Shown here: positions 36,647 to 45,820 of the stretch, piece by piece | Numbering within the stretch: the stretch's first letter is position 1 | Layout: every line of letters begins with the position of its first letter | Assembly: GCA_036250225.1 (NCBI GenBank) | Contig: JAPZLL010000029.1 | Coordinates: 248,001 to 312,000 of the forward strand | From: Cercophora sp. LCS_1 | Lineage: Eukaryota > Ascomycota > Sordariomycetes > Sordariales > Lasiosphaeriaceae | Length of the DNA: 64,000 bases | Direction of reading: 5' to 3' | Translations under genes and position numbers: made by a program | Notes under the pieces: generated by a model | Told to the model about the DNA's origin: nothing | Seen by the model: only the letters and a program-made list of their open reading frames with translations | Databases searched by the model: none

Positions 36647-39421
36647 ATGCGAGGATCCCTCGAAACCCTCCGATCCAGCCTCTGGGCCTTGCGGGTTCAA
36701 AATGCGGAAGGCCGGTACTTTATTCCCTGCGGCTCAACGCAAGCAATCCTTGCTTGGGACGCTGTACGTGCTGCTCTGGCGGAGGCCGGCATAGAGCCTC
36801 AACACCTCGACATTACAACCCGTTTCATCCTCGACGGAGCTCAGATAACTTTCGCGGTTCTACTTCATATCAAAGAGCCGCGCAGTATTGAGAATTTTGC
36901 AGCCGCAGACCAACTCCAAGGCACGGGTCCCGATCCATCACTGCCGTTCCGAAAGGGAGCTTTGGAGTTCCTTCCAGCCGAAATTTCGGAGCGGTTCTTT
37001 GAAGCACAGTGGGCATTTGCCGCTCCGATATTCTCCCGCCGGTTCCAACATCGAAACTTAGACCCATTGACAATTCTTCCTTTTGTGAGCTCAGAGCATG
37101 TCGGCAAGGGCGCCTTTGGAGTAGTTCACAAAGTCGGGATCCATCCACAGCATCACGATCTCGCGAGTTTTGCATTGCGTGGATAGCGAGGAAGCAGATG
37201 TTAAATGACGTCCCCTCGCGGATATCTGGCGATGCGGAGCAGACTGTGCTCGCCAAGCTGAACTGTCTCAAGCATGAGAATCCCTTGGAACTGCTGGGCT
37301 CGTATCGTCTTCAAGAAAGCATTAACCTGTTGTTCTCGCTCGCATCAGCGTCTCTTGGCGCATATTGGGCACCGGATGGCATTCTTCCAGCCTTTCCCAG
37401 TGAATTGGAGGTGATTCTCGCTCTTCCAGGCCTCGCCTCTGCTTTGCAGGCACTGCACGTGTACCGCACCGAAGACGTCTCCCTCACTGGATGCCACCAC
37501 GACATCAAGCCAGACAACATCTTGGTCATAAATGGGAAGTTTGTTCTATCGGACTTTGGCCTGTCCACATTGAAAGACCCAGCCAATGGATCAGACACCC
37601 GTTTCCGGGCCGGCCAGGGGTTTACTTCTCGCCCGAGAGCGAGGACTACGAAGATGATTTTGCTAGGCACCGCATCAGACGGTCTAGCGACATCTGGTCG
37701 CTAGGATGTGTCTTCCTGGAGCTTATGACCTTCCTCTCCAGCGGCGCGAACGGCGTGGCAGAGTTTCGACAAAACCGGAAGGTGACGTTTGGGGATTCCT
37801 TTACGACGGCGACGTTTCATCATGGGAAGAAGAGAAATCCCGGTGTTGTTCGGCAGTTCGAGAAGCTCCGCGGAGCTGCAGGGGAAGATGCCTCACGGGA
37901 TCTTATTCAACTTGTTGAAGAGATGCTTCAGATTGACCCAGGGCTACGACCCATGGCGGTGGAGGTGTCTCGGAGAATCCGTGCTTTGGCTCTGAAACAC
38001 ATGCTCCGCCTTGTAAGGAATGACTTCAGTCGTCCTGCCAGTGTGGACGTGCCTTTTGACTTCCTGTTAGAGGAAGAGAGGCTACACATCTGGGAAGACA
38101 CAGTTGTCAAGTCCAGGTGCGTATCCGATAACGAAACGACCTTCAACGAGGCTATTCGACTCCTCACTAAGCTGCACCGTTTAGTCCAACCACCAACAGC
38201 ATCTCAAGTCAATATTCACACCATTTCCGGTAACCTCCGCCGAATCAACGACAGACTTGCAGGGCTCCCCGACAGAGACACCGAAACCAGGGTGCCCAGG
38301 GAACTTGAGCTGAGAATCCTAACGCTCCACGGGGAACTCGATGCCATCCCCTCTGGGAACTCCCACTACCAGCACATCGCCATGCTCGCGGCACTGAAAC
38401 ACGCCCTAATCCTCACACAAACCGGCTCCAACCACCCAACGAGGACATGGCAGCTCGACGCCTCCAGCCTCTACAACATCGCCCAACCCGACACAGAATT
38501 CTTCGAAACAGCCCGCTTCATTTCCACCACCTCCGGCACCCCGCCGCAAGACGTCGTAATCCAGCATCTCATCTGCGACGCCAAATGGGCCAGCAAACCC
38601 ATCGGCGAGACACTTTTTGCCCGCCTCCACGCCCTGGTCGACTTTCTACGCGCTGCATTCCGCAGCGCCGCCCCACCCCTCTGCATCCTCGAATGCCCCG
38701 GATATACACCCAAGCCCTCCCACCACGCCTTTGCACTGGCCTTTGCGTTTCCCAGCCTGACAGCGTCCGTGTCAAAGCCAATAGTGACAACCCACCGGAT
38801 TAGTCTGAACAGGCTAATCCGCGAAACTAAAAACGTCCGGCTCCGGCCGGATCTAGGCGACATTTTCCACCTTGCTACGCGGCTAGTGGCGTGTATATTG
38901 GAATACCACTCGATCGGGTGGTTACACAAGAGCTTTTCGTCTTACCAGGTTGTCTTTTTCTTGTCCAAGGGGGTGTATGCGATCAGGGACCCTTTTGTGG
39001 TGGGGTTTGACAGCAGCAGGCCGGATCGTCCGAGCGAGTACTCAGAGGGGCCTAAAGCTGAGGCTATCAGATCGAAGCATCAGCATCCGGCGTATGGAAC
39101 GGGGGAGTATCGGTTCCGTCCTGAGTTTGAAAACTTTAGCCTGGGCTATGTGCTTTTGGAGTTGGGGCTCTGGAAGTCCCTGGACGAGATTTTGGTGTCT
39201 GGGCCTCCATCAAGTCAACGCCAAAAGTATACGCGGTTCTTGTTGGAGGGTGTGGTGCCGATGCTTGTGCCGAGGATGGGGGGATATATCGGGATGTGGT
39301 GGCGGCTTGTTTTGGGTTTGAGGTTGGAGTTTCTGACGTTGAAGATGGTGATTCTAGGCTTCGGACTTTGTCACGGTTTAGGGAAGCTGTGTTGGAGGGT
39401 TTGGGACGTTGTTTTGCATAG
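36647..39421 (+). pseudogene. two-lobed kinase-like gene broken by three frameshifts
   Basis: The reading frame starts at MRGSLETLRSSLWALRVQ and continues as one recognisable protein of about 920 aa in four consecutive frames. The first lobe is a Ser/Thr-kinase domain: glycine loop GKGAFGVVHKV, HHDIKPDNIL in place of HRD, SDFGLS, and DIWSLGCVFLELMTF. The VAIK lysine position seems to read Arg (FALR). A helical linker follows, then a degenerate second kinase-like region (IGWLHKSFSSYQVVFF, PFVVGFDSSRPD, SLGYVLLELGLW) of the type seen in fungal HeLo/DUF7580-class proteins. Shifts lie at 37181-37182 (GG), 37617-37620 (GGGG) and 39279-39284 (six G). Each is explained by one missing G. After the last shift the frame ends at 39421 in SRFREAVLEGLGRCFA. 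It is either a true pseudogene or a gene damaged by base-calling in G runs. Confidence 0.75.
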
Positions 39422-39509
39422 TTAGGTACCTTGCCATAATTTCCTGTTTCTAGTTGCTGTATGGTTTTCTGCAGCCGTAGGCCGCAAAATAAAGGTTGTT
39501 GGGAAGACT

Positions 39510-40931
39510 ATGTATTTTCTGGCCCTGAGGAGTCTCTGGCTTTTTTTCTATGAACACGTGTCTGGCGACACAATTTTACAAGTCCCCGTCGATGACAGCG
39601 ATGGCCAATTCATGGAAGCAATGCAAAGCTGGGACTGGGGTGCGTCAGTCGTGTTCTGGAAGAAAAGCACCGGCATGGGTCGACTCGCTAGAGCGCTATT
39701 TCGGACGCTCGGCAACGAGGCAAACGTTGGCCATGACCTTGTTAGGAGGTTGTGTGAGCGTATCTCGTATCTCTTCCATGCTCGCGCGATTCATAGCAGA
39801 CGAGTATATGATGGACGCTAGACATGGGCCCGACGATCCAATGACTTGGATGCATATTGGTGCCGTCGCCAACATCCACTACCAAAAAGGGGACTACTCA
39901 GCGGCGTTAGAGCTGCAACGCCAGGTTGTCAAGAACCTCACAAAGCTCCGGGGCGAGACGGACGTGTTTGCACTGTCCGCCATGGGCGACCTATCCCTTT
40001 TCTTGGCGAGACGGCAGGACAAGCTCGAAGAAGCAAGCGATCTCCTGTTCCGAGCACTCGCAGGAATTCGGAACGCCCTCGGAGAAGACCATCCGTCCAC
40101 TCTATCCCTCTCAAACGACATGGCCAGCATCCTATACCAACGTAGGGATCTCGCGCAAGCAGAATCGCTGTTCCAGAGGGTCCTCGATGCCAAAATCAAC
40201 TTGCTCGGCATGGGCAACCAGTCAACCCTCGCAACAATGGGCAACCTCGCCGTCGTCACCCGGCACCGCGGCGATCTCGTCAAGGCAGAGCATCTTACTC
40301 GCCGGACACTACAAATCCGACAGGATATCCTCCCAGCGGACAGTCCAGACACCCTCACCAACATGGAAACCTAGCGGCGGTTCTCCAAATGCGCGAAGAT
40401 TTCGCCGGGGCCCAGGAGTTCGCAACCCTGTGCCTCGAAGGCTCACGCAGGACCCTCGGCAATGATCACCCAGACACGTATGTGGCGATGCATAACCTTG
40501 CACCCATCCTGCGCAGACGGGGCAACCTGGTTGCCGCTCTCGAACTGTACACGGAAGCCTGGCGCAGGAAGCAACGACACCCCGGTCTCGGCCCAACACA
40601 CAGTTCGACTCTCGGCACCATTTCCAGCATGGGCGTGCTGTACCACGATATGAAGCGGTTCGAGGACGCAAGACGATGTTTTTTGACGGGCCTCGAGGCT
40701 CTCGAGGCGCAGACTGGGGCCAACGACGACGTGGTGCAGGATATGCTGGTCCTGGACATGGTGGAGAAGCTAGCCGAGGTCTGCCTTGCTCTTGGAAAGA
40801 CGGATGAGGCCGAGACGTATCGTCAGCGTGGAGCCCAAATCCAGCAAGGGCTTTCTTCGAGAGGAGTCGAGGCTGGGGACGGTGTTGAATCATTGCCACC
40901 TTTTGTTGCAGAGGATGACCTAGGTCTTTAA
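39510..40931 (+). pseudogene. kinesin-light-chain-type TPR gene broken by a 7-bp duplication and a base loss
   Basis: Three overlapping frames encode one protein of about 470 aa. The first (from ATG 39510) gives a fungal N-terminal segment (FMEAMQSWDWGASVVFWKKS). At 39759-39772 the heptamer CGTATCT occurs twice in tandem; one copy alone would join this frame smoothly to SSMLARFIADEYMMDARHG. The second frame carries 42-residue TPR_12/KLC-type repeats (GAVANIHYQKGDYSAALELQ; LGEDHPSTLSLSNDMASILY; NLAVVTRHRGDLVKAEHLT). It stops at 40374 because GG at 40365-40366 is one base short. The third (from about 40389) continues the repeats (TLGNDHPDTYVAMHNLA) to the natural stop at 40931. Only 88 bases separate it from the kinase-like gene on the same strand, so the pair may once have been one unit. 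TPR arrays of this type occur in fungal NLR-like proteins. Confidence 0.72.
39759..39772 (+). repeat. 7-bp tandem duplication CGTATCT x2
   Basis: Two adjacent copies of CGTATCT inside the TPR gene. Seven bases add one to the reading frame, which is exactly the shift observed between the flanking coding segments. Confidence 0.8.
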
Positions 40932-41522
40932 GAGCGAAGATAAAAGCGTTTTCTTCTATGTAGTAAGGGAAAAGGATATTACTAATAGAATGCGAAGCTC
41001 AGAGAATATCCTGCACCTTCAAAACCTAAATACCAAAACGAGACGTGCAACCCAGCACACGGATCCGGCTTGCGACTCTCCCGCTTGAGGTGGGTATGGT
41101 GGCGGACACTTTGGCTTTCGCGGTTCGGGCTGATACCACTCCTCGCAGCGGCCCATGGGCACGGTTAACATACCCGGGCCTACGATGCAGTACAAGGCGC
41201 CTTGGTTGCCGTAGAGTGCCCAGCCTGGGTTTCCAAGTACTAATTACCGGTTCGGATTGGAAGGCCCGAGTTTATATTGAGTTGACAAAGTTCCGACGAG
41301 GCGCACTAACCCGAGTCTCAGCAACGGTATGCGACTTAGACGCAGCAGTGGGGATCAAGTACCTTACGGGCTTGCGATGAATTAATGTCAGTAGTGGAAT
41401 AATCCTCTCTTTTACTGCGTACTTAAGGACATTGTCTATGTAGTCCATTTCTGCTTTTGATATTTGAAGGTGCTCATACTGTGTGTTTGATACTCCCCAA
41501 AGTCCTTAAATACTGGACAAGT
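40932..41522. other. intergenic
   Basis: No supported gene between the TPR pseudogene and the lactonase gene, which converge here. Confidence 0.5.
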
Positions 41523-42584
41523 CTATTTCACCAGATGGGCGCCCTTGACCTTGGTTGGGATGGAGTAAAAGCCTGTCTTCGCAGTGATGTATAGCGTTGA
41601 CTGGTCCACACCGCCAAAGGCCAAGTTCGCTGGTTGTTCCGGCACCGGGATGAACCCAACCTGCTTGCCCGTGGCAATGCTAACGACCGTGATGCCGGTT
41701 CGGCTGACCGGCGCAGTCATGTACATGTTGCCCTGGTTGTCCATGGTCATGCCATCGCTGCCAAACTGCGCCCACAGCCGTCGGTTCGACAGGGCGCCGT
41801 TAGCGCCGATGTCGTAGGCATACGTCTCGCCGCCGCCGGAGCCGGGGCCTTGGAAGGCCGCGACGTAGAGCGTCTTGCCGTCGGGGGACCCAATGATGCC
41901 ATTGGGGCTACCTGCCTTGCCGTCCGAGGTGAGGAAGGTAGCGAGGGCGCGGGTAAGCGTCTTGCGGTCCGGGGAGAGGCGGTAGACAGTGTTGATGTCC
42001 TGCTCCGCCCGCCGGCCCGAGGCCCACCACCTGCGAGACCAGTACGGGTCCGTAAACCACAGGCTGTTGTCCGGCGTCGCCCACACGTCGTTGGGGCCGC
42101 CGAGCTGCTTCCCGTTGTACTTGCCGTCCATGATGACGGTCCACTCGGGCAGCACAACATTGCCGCCTGTCCCCCTGTCGCCAACCGAGGGATTCAGCGC
42201 CTGGGGCCATGGCACGGATTTTGTCACATTCGTCGAAATTTCCCACAGCTGGTTGCGCTCGTCGGCGCACGCGATAAGCTTGCCGAACTTGTCAAAGGTC
42301 ATGCCGTTGGAATAGCCCGCCGGGTGCATAAAGGTTGACAGCTTGTTGTCGGCCACAGACCACTTGAGGATCTTGTTTGAGTTCTGGTCGACAAAATAGA
42401 CATCGCCAGTGGCCGGGTCGCGGGTGGCGCCCTCGGTGAAGGGCTGGTCGACCGTGTACGACTCCCTGGGGAGGGTCGCGAGCTTGGTGACCTTGGCGTT
42501 GGCGTCGACTGTGGGCGGGAGGCCGGATTGCGCGGCGGCCCCGTGGGCGAGCGCCACGAGGCAGGCGACAAATTTGGCTTGCAT
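41523..42584 (-). CDS. secreted SMP-30/gluconolactonase-type lactonase
   Basis: A single uninterrupted exon gives 353 aa with signal peptide MQAKFVACLVALAHGAAAQS. The six-bladed beta-propeller of the SMP-30/gluconolactonase/LRE family is evident from repeated blades (GDVYFVDQNSNKILKWSV, YSNGMTFDKFGKLIACADER, GGPNDVWATPDNSLWFTDP, GSPNGIIGSPDGKTLYVAAF, LWAQFGSDGMTMDNQGNMYM). The metal-site Glu (FTEGATRD), Asn (GGPNDV) and later Asn/Asp positions are present. Members hydrolyse sugar lactones. Secreted ascomycete relatives act on gluconolactone or cellobionolactone made by LPMOs and cellobiose dehydrogenase, so the role may be linked to the AA9 and GH7 genes of this window (inference). It is intact between decayed genes. 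Confidence 0.88.
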   Translation of the reverse strand: MQAKFVACLVALAHGAAAQSGLPPTVDANAKVTKLATLPRESYTVDQPFTEGATRDPATGDVYFVDQNSNKILKWSVADNKLSTFMHPAGYSNGMTFDKFGKLIACADERNQLWEISTNVTKSVPWPQALNPSVGDRGTGGNVVLPEWTVIMDGKYNGKQLGGPNDVWATPDNSLWFTDPYWSRRWWASGRRAEQDINTVYRLSPDRKTLTRALATFLTSDGKAGSPNGIIGSPDGKTLYVAAFQGPGSGGGETYAYDIGANGALSNRRLWAQFGSDGMTMDNQGNMYMTAPVSRTGITVVSIATGKQVGFIPVPEQPANLAFGGVDQSTLYITAKTGFYSIPTKVKGAHLVK

Positions 42585-43317
42585 GTTGCGCTTTGACCGG
42601 TGAAGGGGAGAGTATCCGAGATGAGCCGGAGGAAGGGGTTCCGTCTAAGGTTGGACGATTCTCATGGAAAACTATCACCAAAACTACCAAGTTTCTCAAA
42701 GGAAACCAAGTCACTTATAACCCCGAGCAACAAGACAGCGTTAGGTAAGTAGTAAACGCATTTCCTATCTTTATTGGGACGCATATGGCCGACAGGTGTG
42801 TGGACAACATTACGACGTCCTACTCCACAATCTCCGATATAGCCGTTTTGCCGGGACCGGCATTTCGGGACCGGCCCACGTGCTTCCACAACCCGCGCTC
42901 GCCACATTGTCTTGGGGCCGCAGCCCGTCATTTCATGCCTGTGGGGAGCAATCAAAAGCTAAGGTAGAGAATGCGGGGGAGGATGGAGGCGAGATTGGAC
43001 AACGTTACTGGTCAGCGATTTATTTACCATACCCGCCTGGGAGCTACTCTGACTCGGAGGAAAGGAGCTCATTTGGGAAACATATTACCTCGGCCACAAA
43101 GACGCTGAAACAAACTCGGAGCAAGAACGACCATCCGAAGTACACGAAGTGGATCACTGCGCGTGTAATGCTGGTGCCGCAGTGTCAGGGAGATACGAGT
43201 CCATTGGACCTGCGGCTCATGGCGATGTAGGTAGAGAAAGTTGCGAGAAAGAGCAACCGGCTAAACAGGACTTGTTAAAAGGCTCATTGGAGCAAGAACC
43301 ACTTATATCCACCTGCG
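42585..43317. other. intergenic
   Basis: Upstream region of the lactonase gene. No coding region supported. Confidence 0.45.
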
Positions 43318-44147
43318 TTGACCCTGAGCACGACGAAGACGCCTGGAGCACAGACGGGGAAGACGAAGCTGGCTTGTCCAGTGTCAGAGGCAGATATGGG
43401 GCTAGACTTGTGCACTCGCGCGTTTTGCCAACTCCTTGGACCCCTGGAGGATGGAACAACATATCCGCCAGCTGATGTTGAGGGAGTTGAAGATGGTACG
43501 GAGGAACCGGCACCACCAAGCGGCGATCCACAATTTCCCTCTAGATCCATCATCGTAGAGGTATACGGCAAAGCACTCAAGATTAGCATCAACAGACTCT
43601 CCTCCTTCTAGCGAGACGTCCCTGCTGAACTCTGTGAGATCTGCTGGGGCGACTTCAACGACGGAAAGGGACCTCACATCAAGACAATGTCAGCAGGTCC
43701 TGGCCGACTCATCCTCAAAGAGATGACAGAATGGCGCGAATTATCTATCCGCGTCCACAAACAACACCTGGAGCGCATTGAGTAGGCATAAAGGCATGCG
43801 TGCATCCCCATCATCCCCGTGTCTTGCGTCTGGAGCAAGGGCATAGCGCGTGCCAACGTCGAGCAACAAGCCAACATCGACGCCAGATGGGCCGTTTACA
43901 CGGCTGATGCATGCCAGGAGTTTCTAGCCTCCACGCTTTTATCGAGATTCGATTGATCTGGTTGACTTTGTAAAGTGTGAGAGGGGCTTTGTGCACAGGT
44001 TGTACCATTATACGGATGCCAAGGAGATGCTCAATGTGAGGGTGCATAGGATTCGGGAGTTGGGATACAAGGGCACATCACCGAGTGAAACAAGGGTTGC
44101 AGTCAAGAATGGACGGGTTGTTGGGAAGATGGTGTATGAACACTAGC
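43318..44147 (+). pseudogene. decayed gene of unrecognised fungal family
   Basis: One frame runs with coding character from about 43318 to 43940 but is interrupted by TAG at 43609, TAG near 43783 and TAA near 43789. Good segments flank the stops (IIVEVYGKALKISINRLSSF; LCEICWGDFNDGKGPHIKT; EWRELSIRVHKQHLERIE; SCVWSKGIARANVEQQANID). Near 43930 the frame shifts by one and continues as FYRDSIDLVDFVKCERGFVH to a stop at 44147 (NGRVVGKMVYEH). The stops could come from CAG/CGA-type codons by C-to-T change, but the family is not recognised, so the original codons are unknown. No start codon is identified. Confidence 0.5.
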
Positions 44148-44883
44148 TTATGCGTGCGAGGTTCTTCATAGTGTTAAATCGGCGCTTTGTAGCTGTTTTT
44201 CTGTAAATCTCAATAGAACCTGTAGTTGAGGGGAGATGATCCCTTGGCTGCAGATGTCCTATTGAACCAAATGATGTAACAATCCCATCGTGAAACCATG
44301 AGTAAGACAGCTCAATATCTCAAAGGCAGAGTTGTCACACAGGCTGTCATAACGTTTTGAAATGAGAGCAGTTTCTGCGCCGCGATGACGACCAGAATTG
44401 GGGTAGCAGATCGGATGTCAGTGTGTTGTCGCTGATTGGTGATCGGAACCGAGCTCGTGTCGGCGGGCTGTGCCGAAGGTCATGGGAACCAAACCGGGGC
44501 AAGTCAGCAATATCGGATTGTTCGTATCCACTGAATCCAACGTAGCATCTCCAATCGTGGCAAACACGAACTAAAGTCGCGTTATGGATCCTTTAGCACT
44601 GCGACTGCACCGACACGGGGAAAGGATCGACAGGTGAGAATCCATCAATTGACTCCACATCGTGATGCCGGAGCGACCGGATTACGAGAGAACGATCATG
44701 ACATGGTCATATGCTATGTTTGGATGTTCTGGGACCAAGAATGAAAGCATAAAATGCCACGGGCTCACCCCTTTTTTTCCCGCCATCATCACTCACAGCA
44801 TCCACCCACCACACTCGCTTACAAGACATCATCTCAACAACCGATTCATCACAATCACTCAAGACCCAACAATCCCATCCAAG
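44148..44883. other. intergenic, upstream of the small secreted protein
   Basis: No gene seen. The last 130 bases are pyrimidine- and CA-rich, typical of a fungal leader. Confidence 0.45.
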
Positions 44884-45318
44884 ATGCACGCTTCAACAGT
44901 CCTCCTCTTTGCCGCCTCGGCTCTCGCAGCTCCATCCCTTCCCCGCTCCGATGCCGTCTCGGCGATGGCTGCAGTTCCCCAGTGGACCATCGTCGACTTC
45001 AAGCGCACCTGCAACACGGCCGACACCGAGTGCACCGTCTCCTTCGCCGTCGACACCCATGTCAGTCCCGTCGCCGCATGCTCGTACAAGGTGACGGGTG
45101 CCCCTGCCAGCCGCACATCGACCGAGGGCATCACTTGCGGCCCCTACACCCTCAGTTCGGGCTGGAGCGGCGTCTTTGGGCCTGAGAACGGCTTTACCAC
45201 CTGGTCGCTCATCGACTGGAGCAAGAGGCTCATCACTTGGCCTTCGTACCAGGACAGGGAGCTTGTCAATGGGGTTGCCGTGACGCCCAACAAGAGCTAT
45301 GCGCCGCAAAACTTGTAA
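44884..45318 (+). CDS. small secreted four-cysteine protein
   Basis: A single exon gives 144 aa starting MHASTVLLFAASALAAPSLP, a clear signal peptide with cleavage after AAP. The mature part of about 125 residues has four cysteines (RTCNTADTEC, AACSYK, GITCGP), beta-strand-like segments and no transmembrane helix or GPI signal. It resembles ascomycete small secreted proteins of the elicitor or AA1-like type in size and pattern, but I cannot name the family. Function unknown; it could be an effector-like or cell-surface protein. The start is supported by the signal peptide and by an in-frame upstream segment that lacks coding character. Confidence 0.75.
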   Translation: MHASTVLLFAASALAAPSLPRSDAVSAMAAVPQWTIVDFKRTCNTADTECTVSFAVDTHVSPVAACSYKVTGAPASRTSTEGITCGPYTLSSGWSGVFGPENGFTTWSLIDWSKRLITWPSYQDRELVNGVAVTPNKSYAPQNL

Positions 45319-45820
45319 ATGGCGTCAACATTGAAGGTGGAGGAAGCATACGAGTTTGAGAGAAGATATACGTATACGCTGTAATGTTTGAACAACAGTT
45401 TAATAACCTACATTCCTTTTAATGATACAATCGAAACTTCGACGTCTTACACGTGCAAATACCTCATTGGTGGATATTCTGGTGCCCGACGGCCAGAACT
45501 GCATCCAAGGCCTTGGTAACAAATCCAGCGCTGAAGTGTATTAAGTGCCCAGAGGGTCCTCTTCACAAGTCAATCAACGCGGGCTCAGCACACCGACTCA
45601 TGTACCGGCCAGCTGGTCGCAGTTGTTTGCAGGTATTAGCCGTTCTTTGGTACCTGCATTTGGCCAGATATTGATTGGCCCCGTCCCCGCCGGCACCACT
45701 GGTTCCCCAGTTCTTGGCTCCTGGGCACTTCGGCTGTAGCAAACGACTTATATCGTCAGTTTCCACCGTCATGGCGACCGAGGTCTTTTTCGTCGTCGAG
45801 GGAGTCTACGTCTCGCCAAC
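45319..45820. other. intergenic, GH115 upstream region
   Basis: About 500 bases with the GH115 promoter; a TTAGCC (GGCTAA on the minus strand) lies at 45636-45641. Confidence 0.4.
45636..45641 (-). promoter_or_regulatory. GGCTAA hexamer (XlnR/XYR1-type site) upstream of GH115
   Basis: TTAGCC on the plus strand, about 180 bases before the GH115 ATG. It matches the core used by xylanase activators in related fungi. Weak alone. Confidence 0.3.

Noticed and set aside
37170..37700. Introns as the cause of the kinase frame changes
   Set aside because: Coding similarity continues across the breaks without a gap, and no GT-AG pair of plausible length fits the frames.
39730..39803. A 43-base intron instead of the heptamer duplication in the TPR gene
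   Set aside because: It would be shorter than other introns here, has no branch site, and would remove residues that read naturally once one heptamer copy is ignored.
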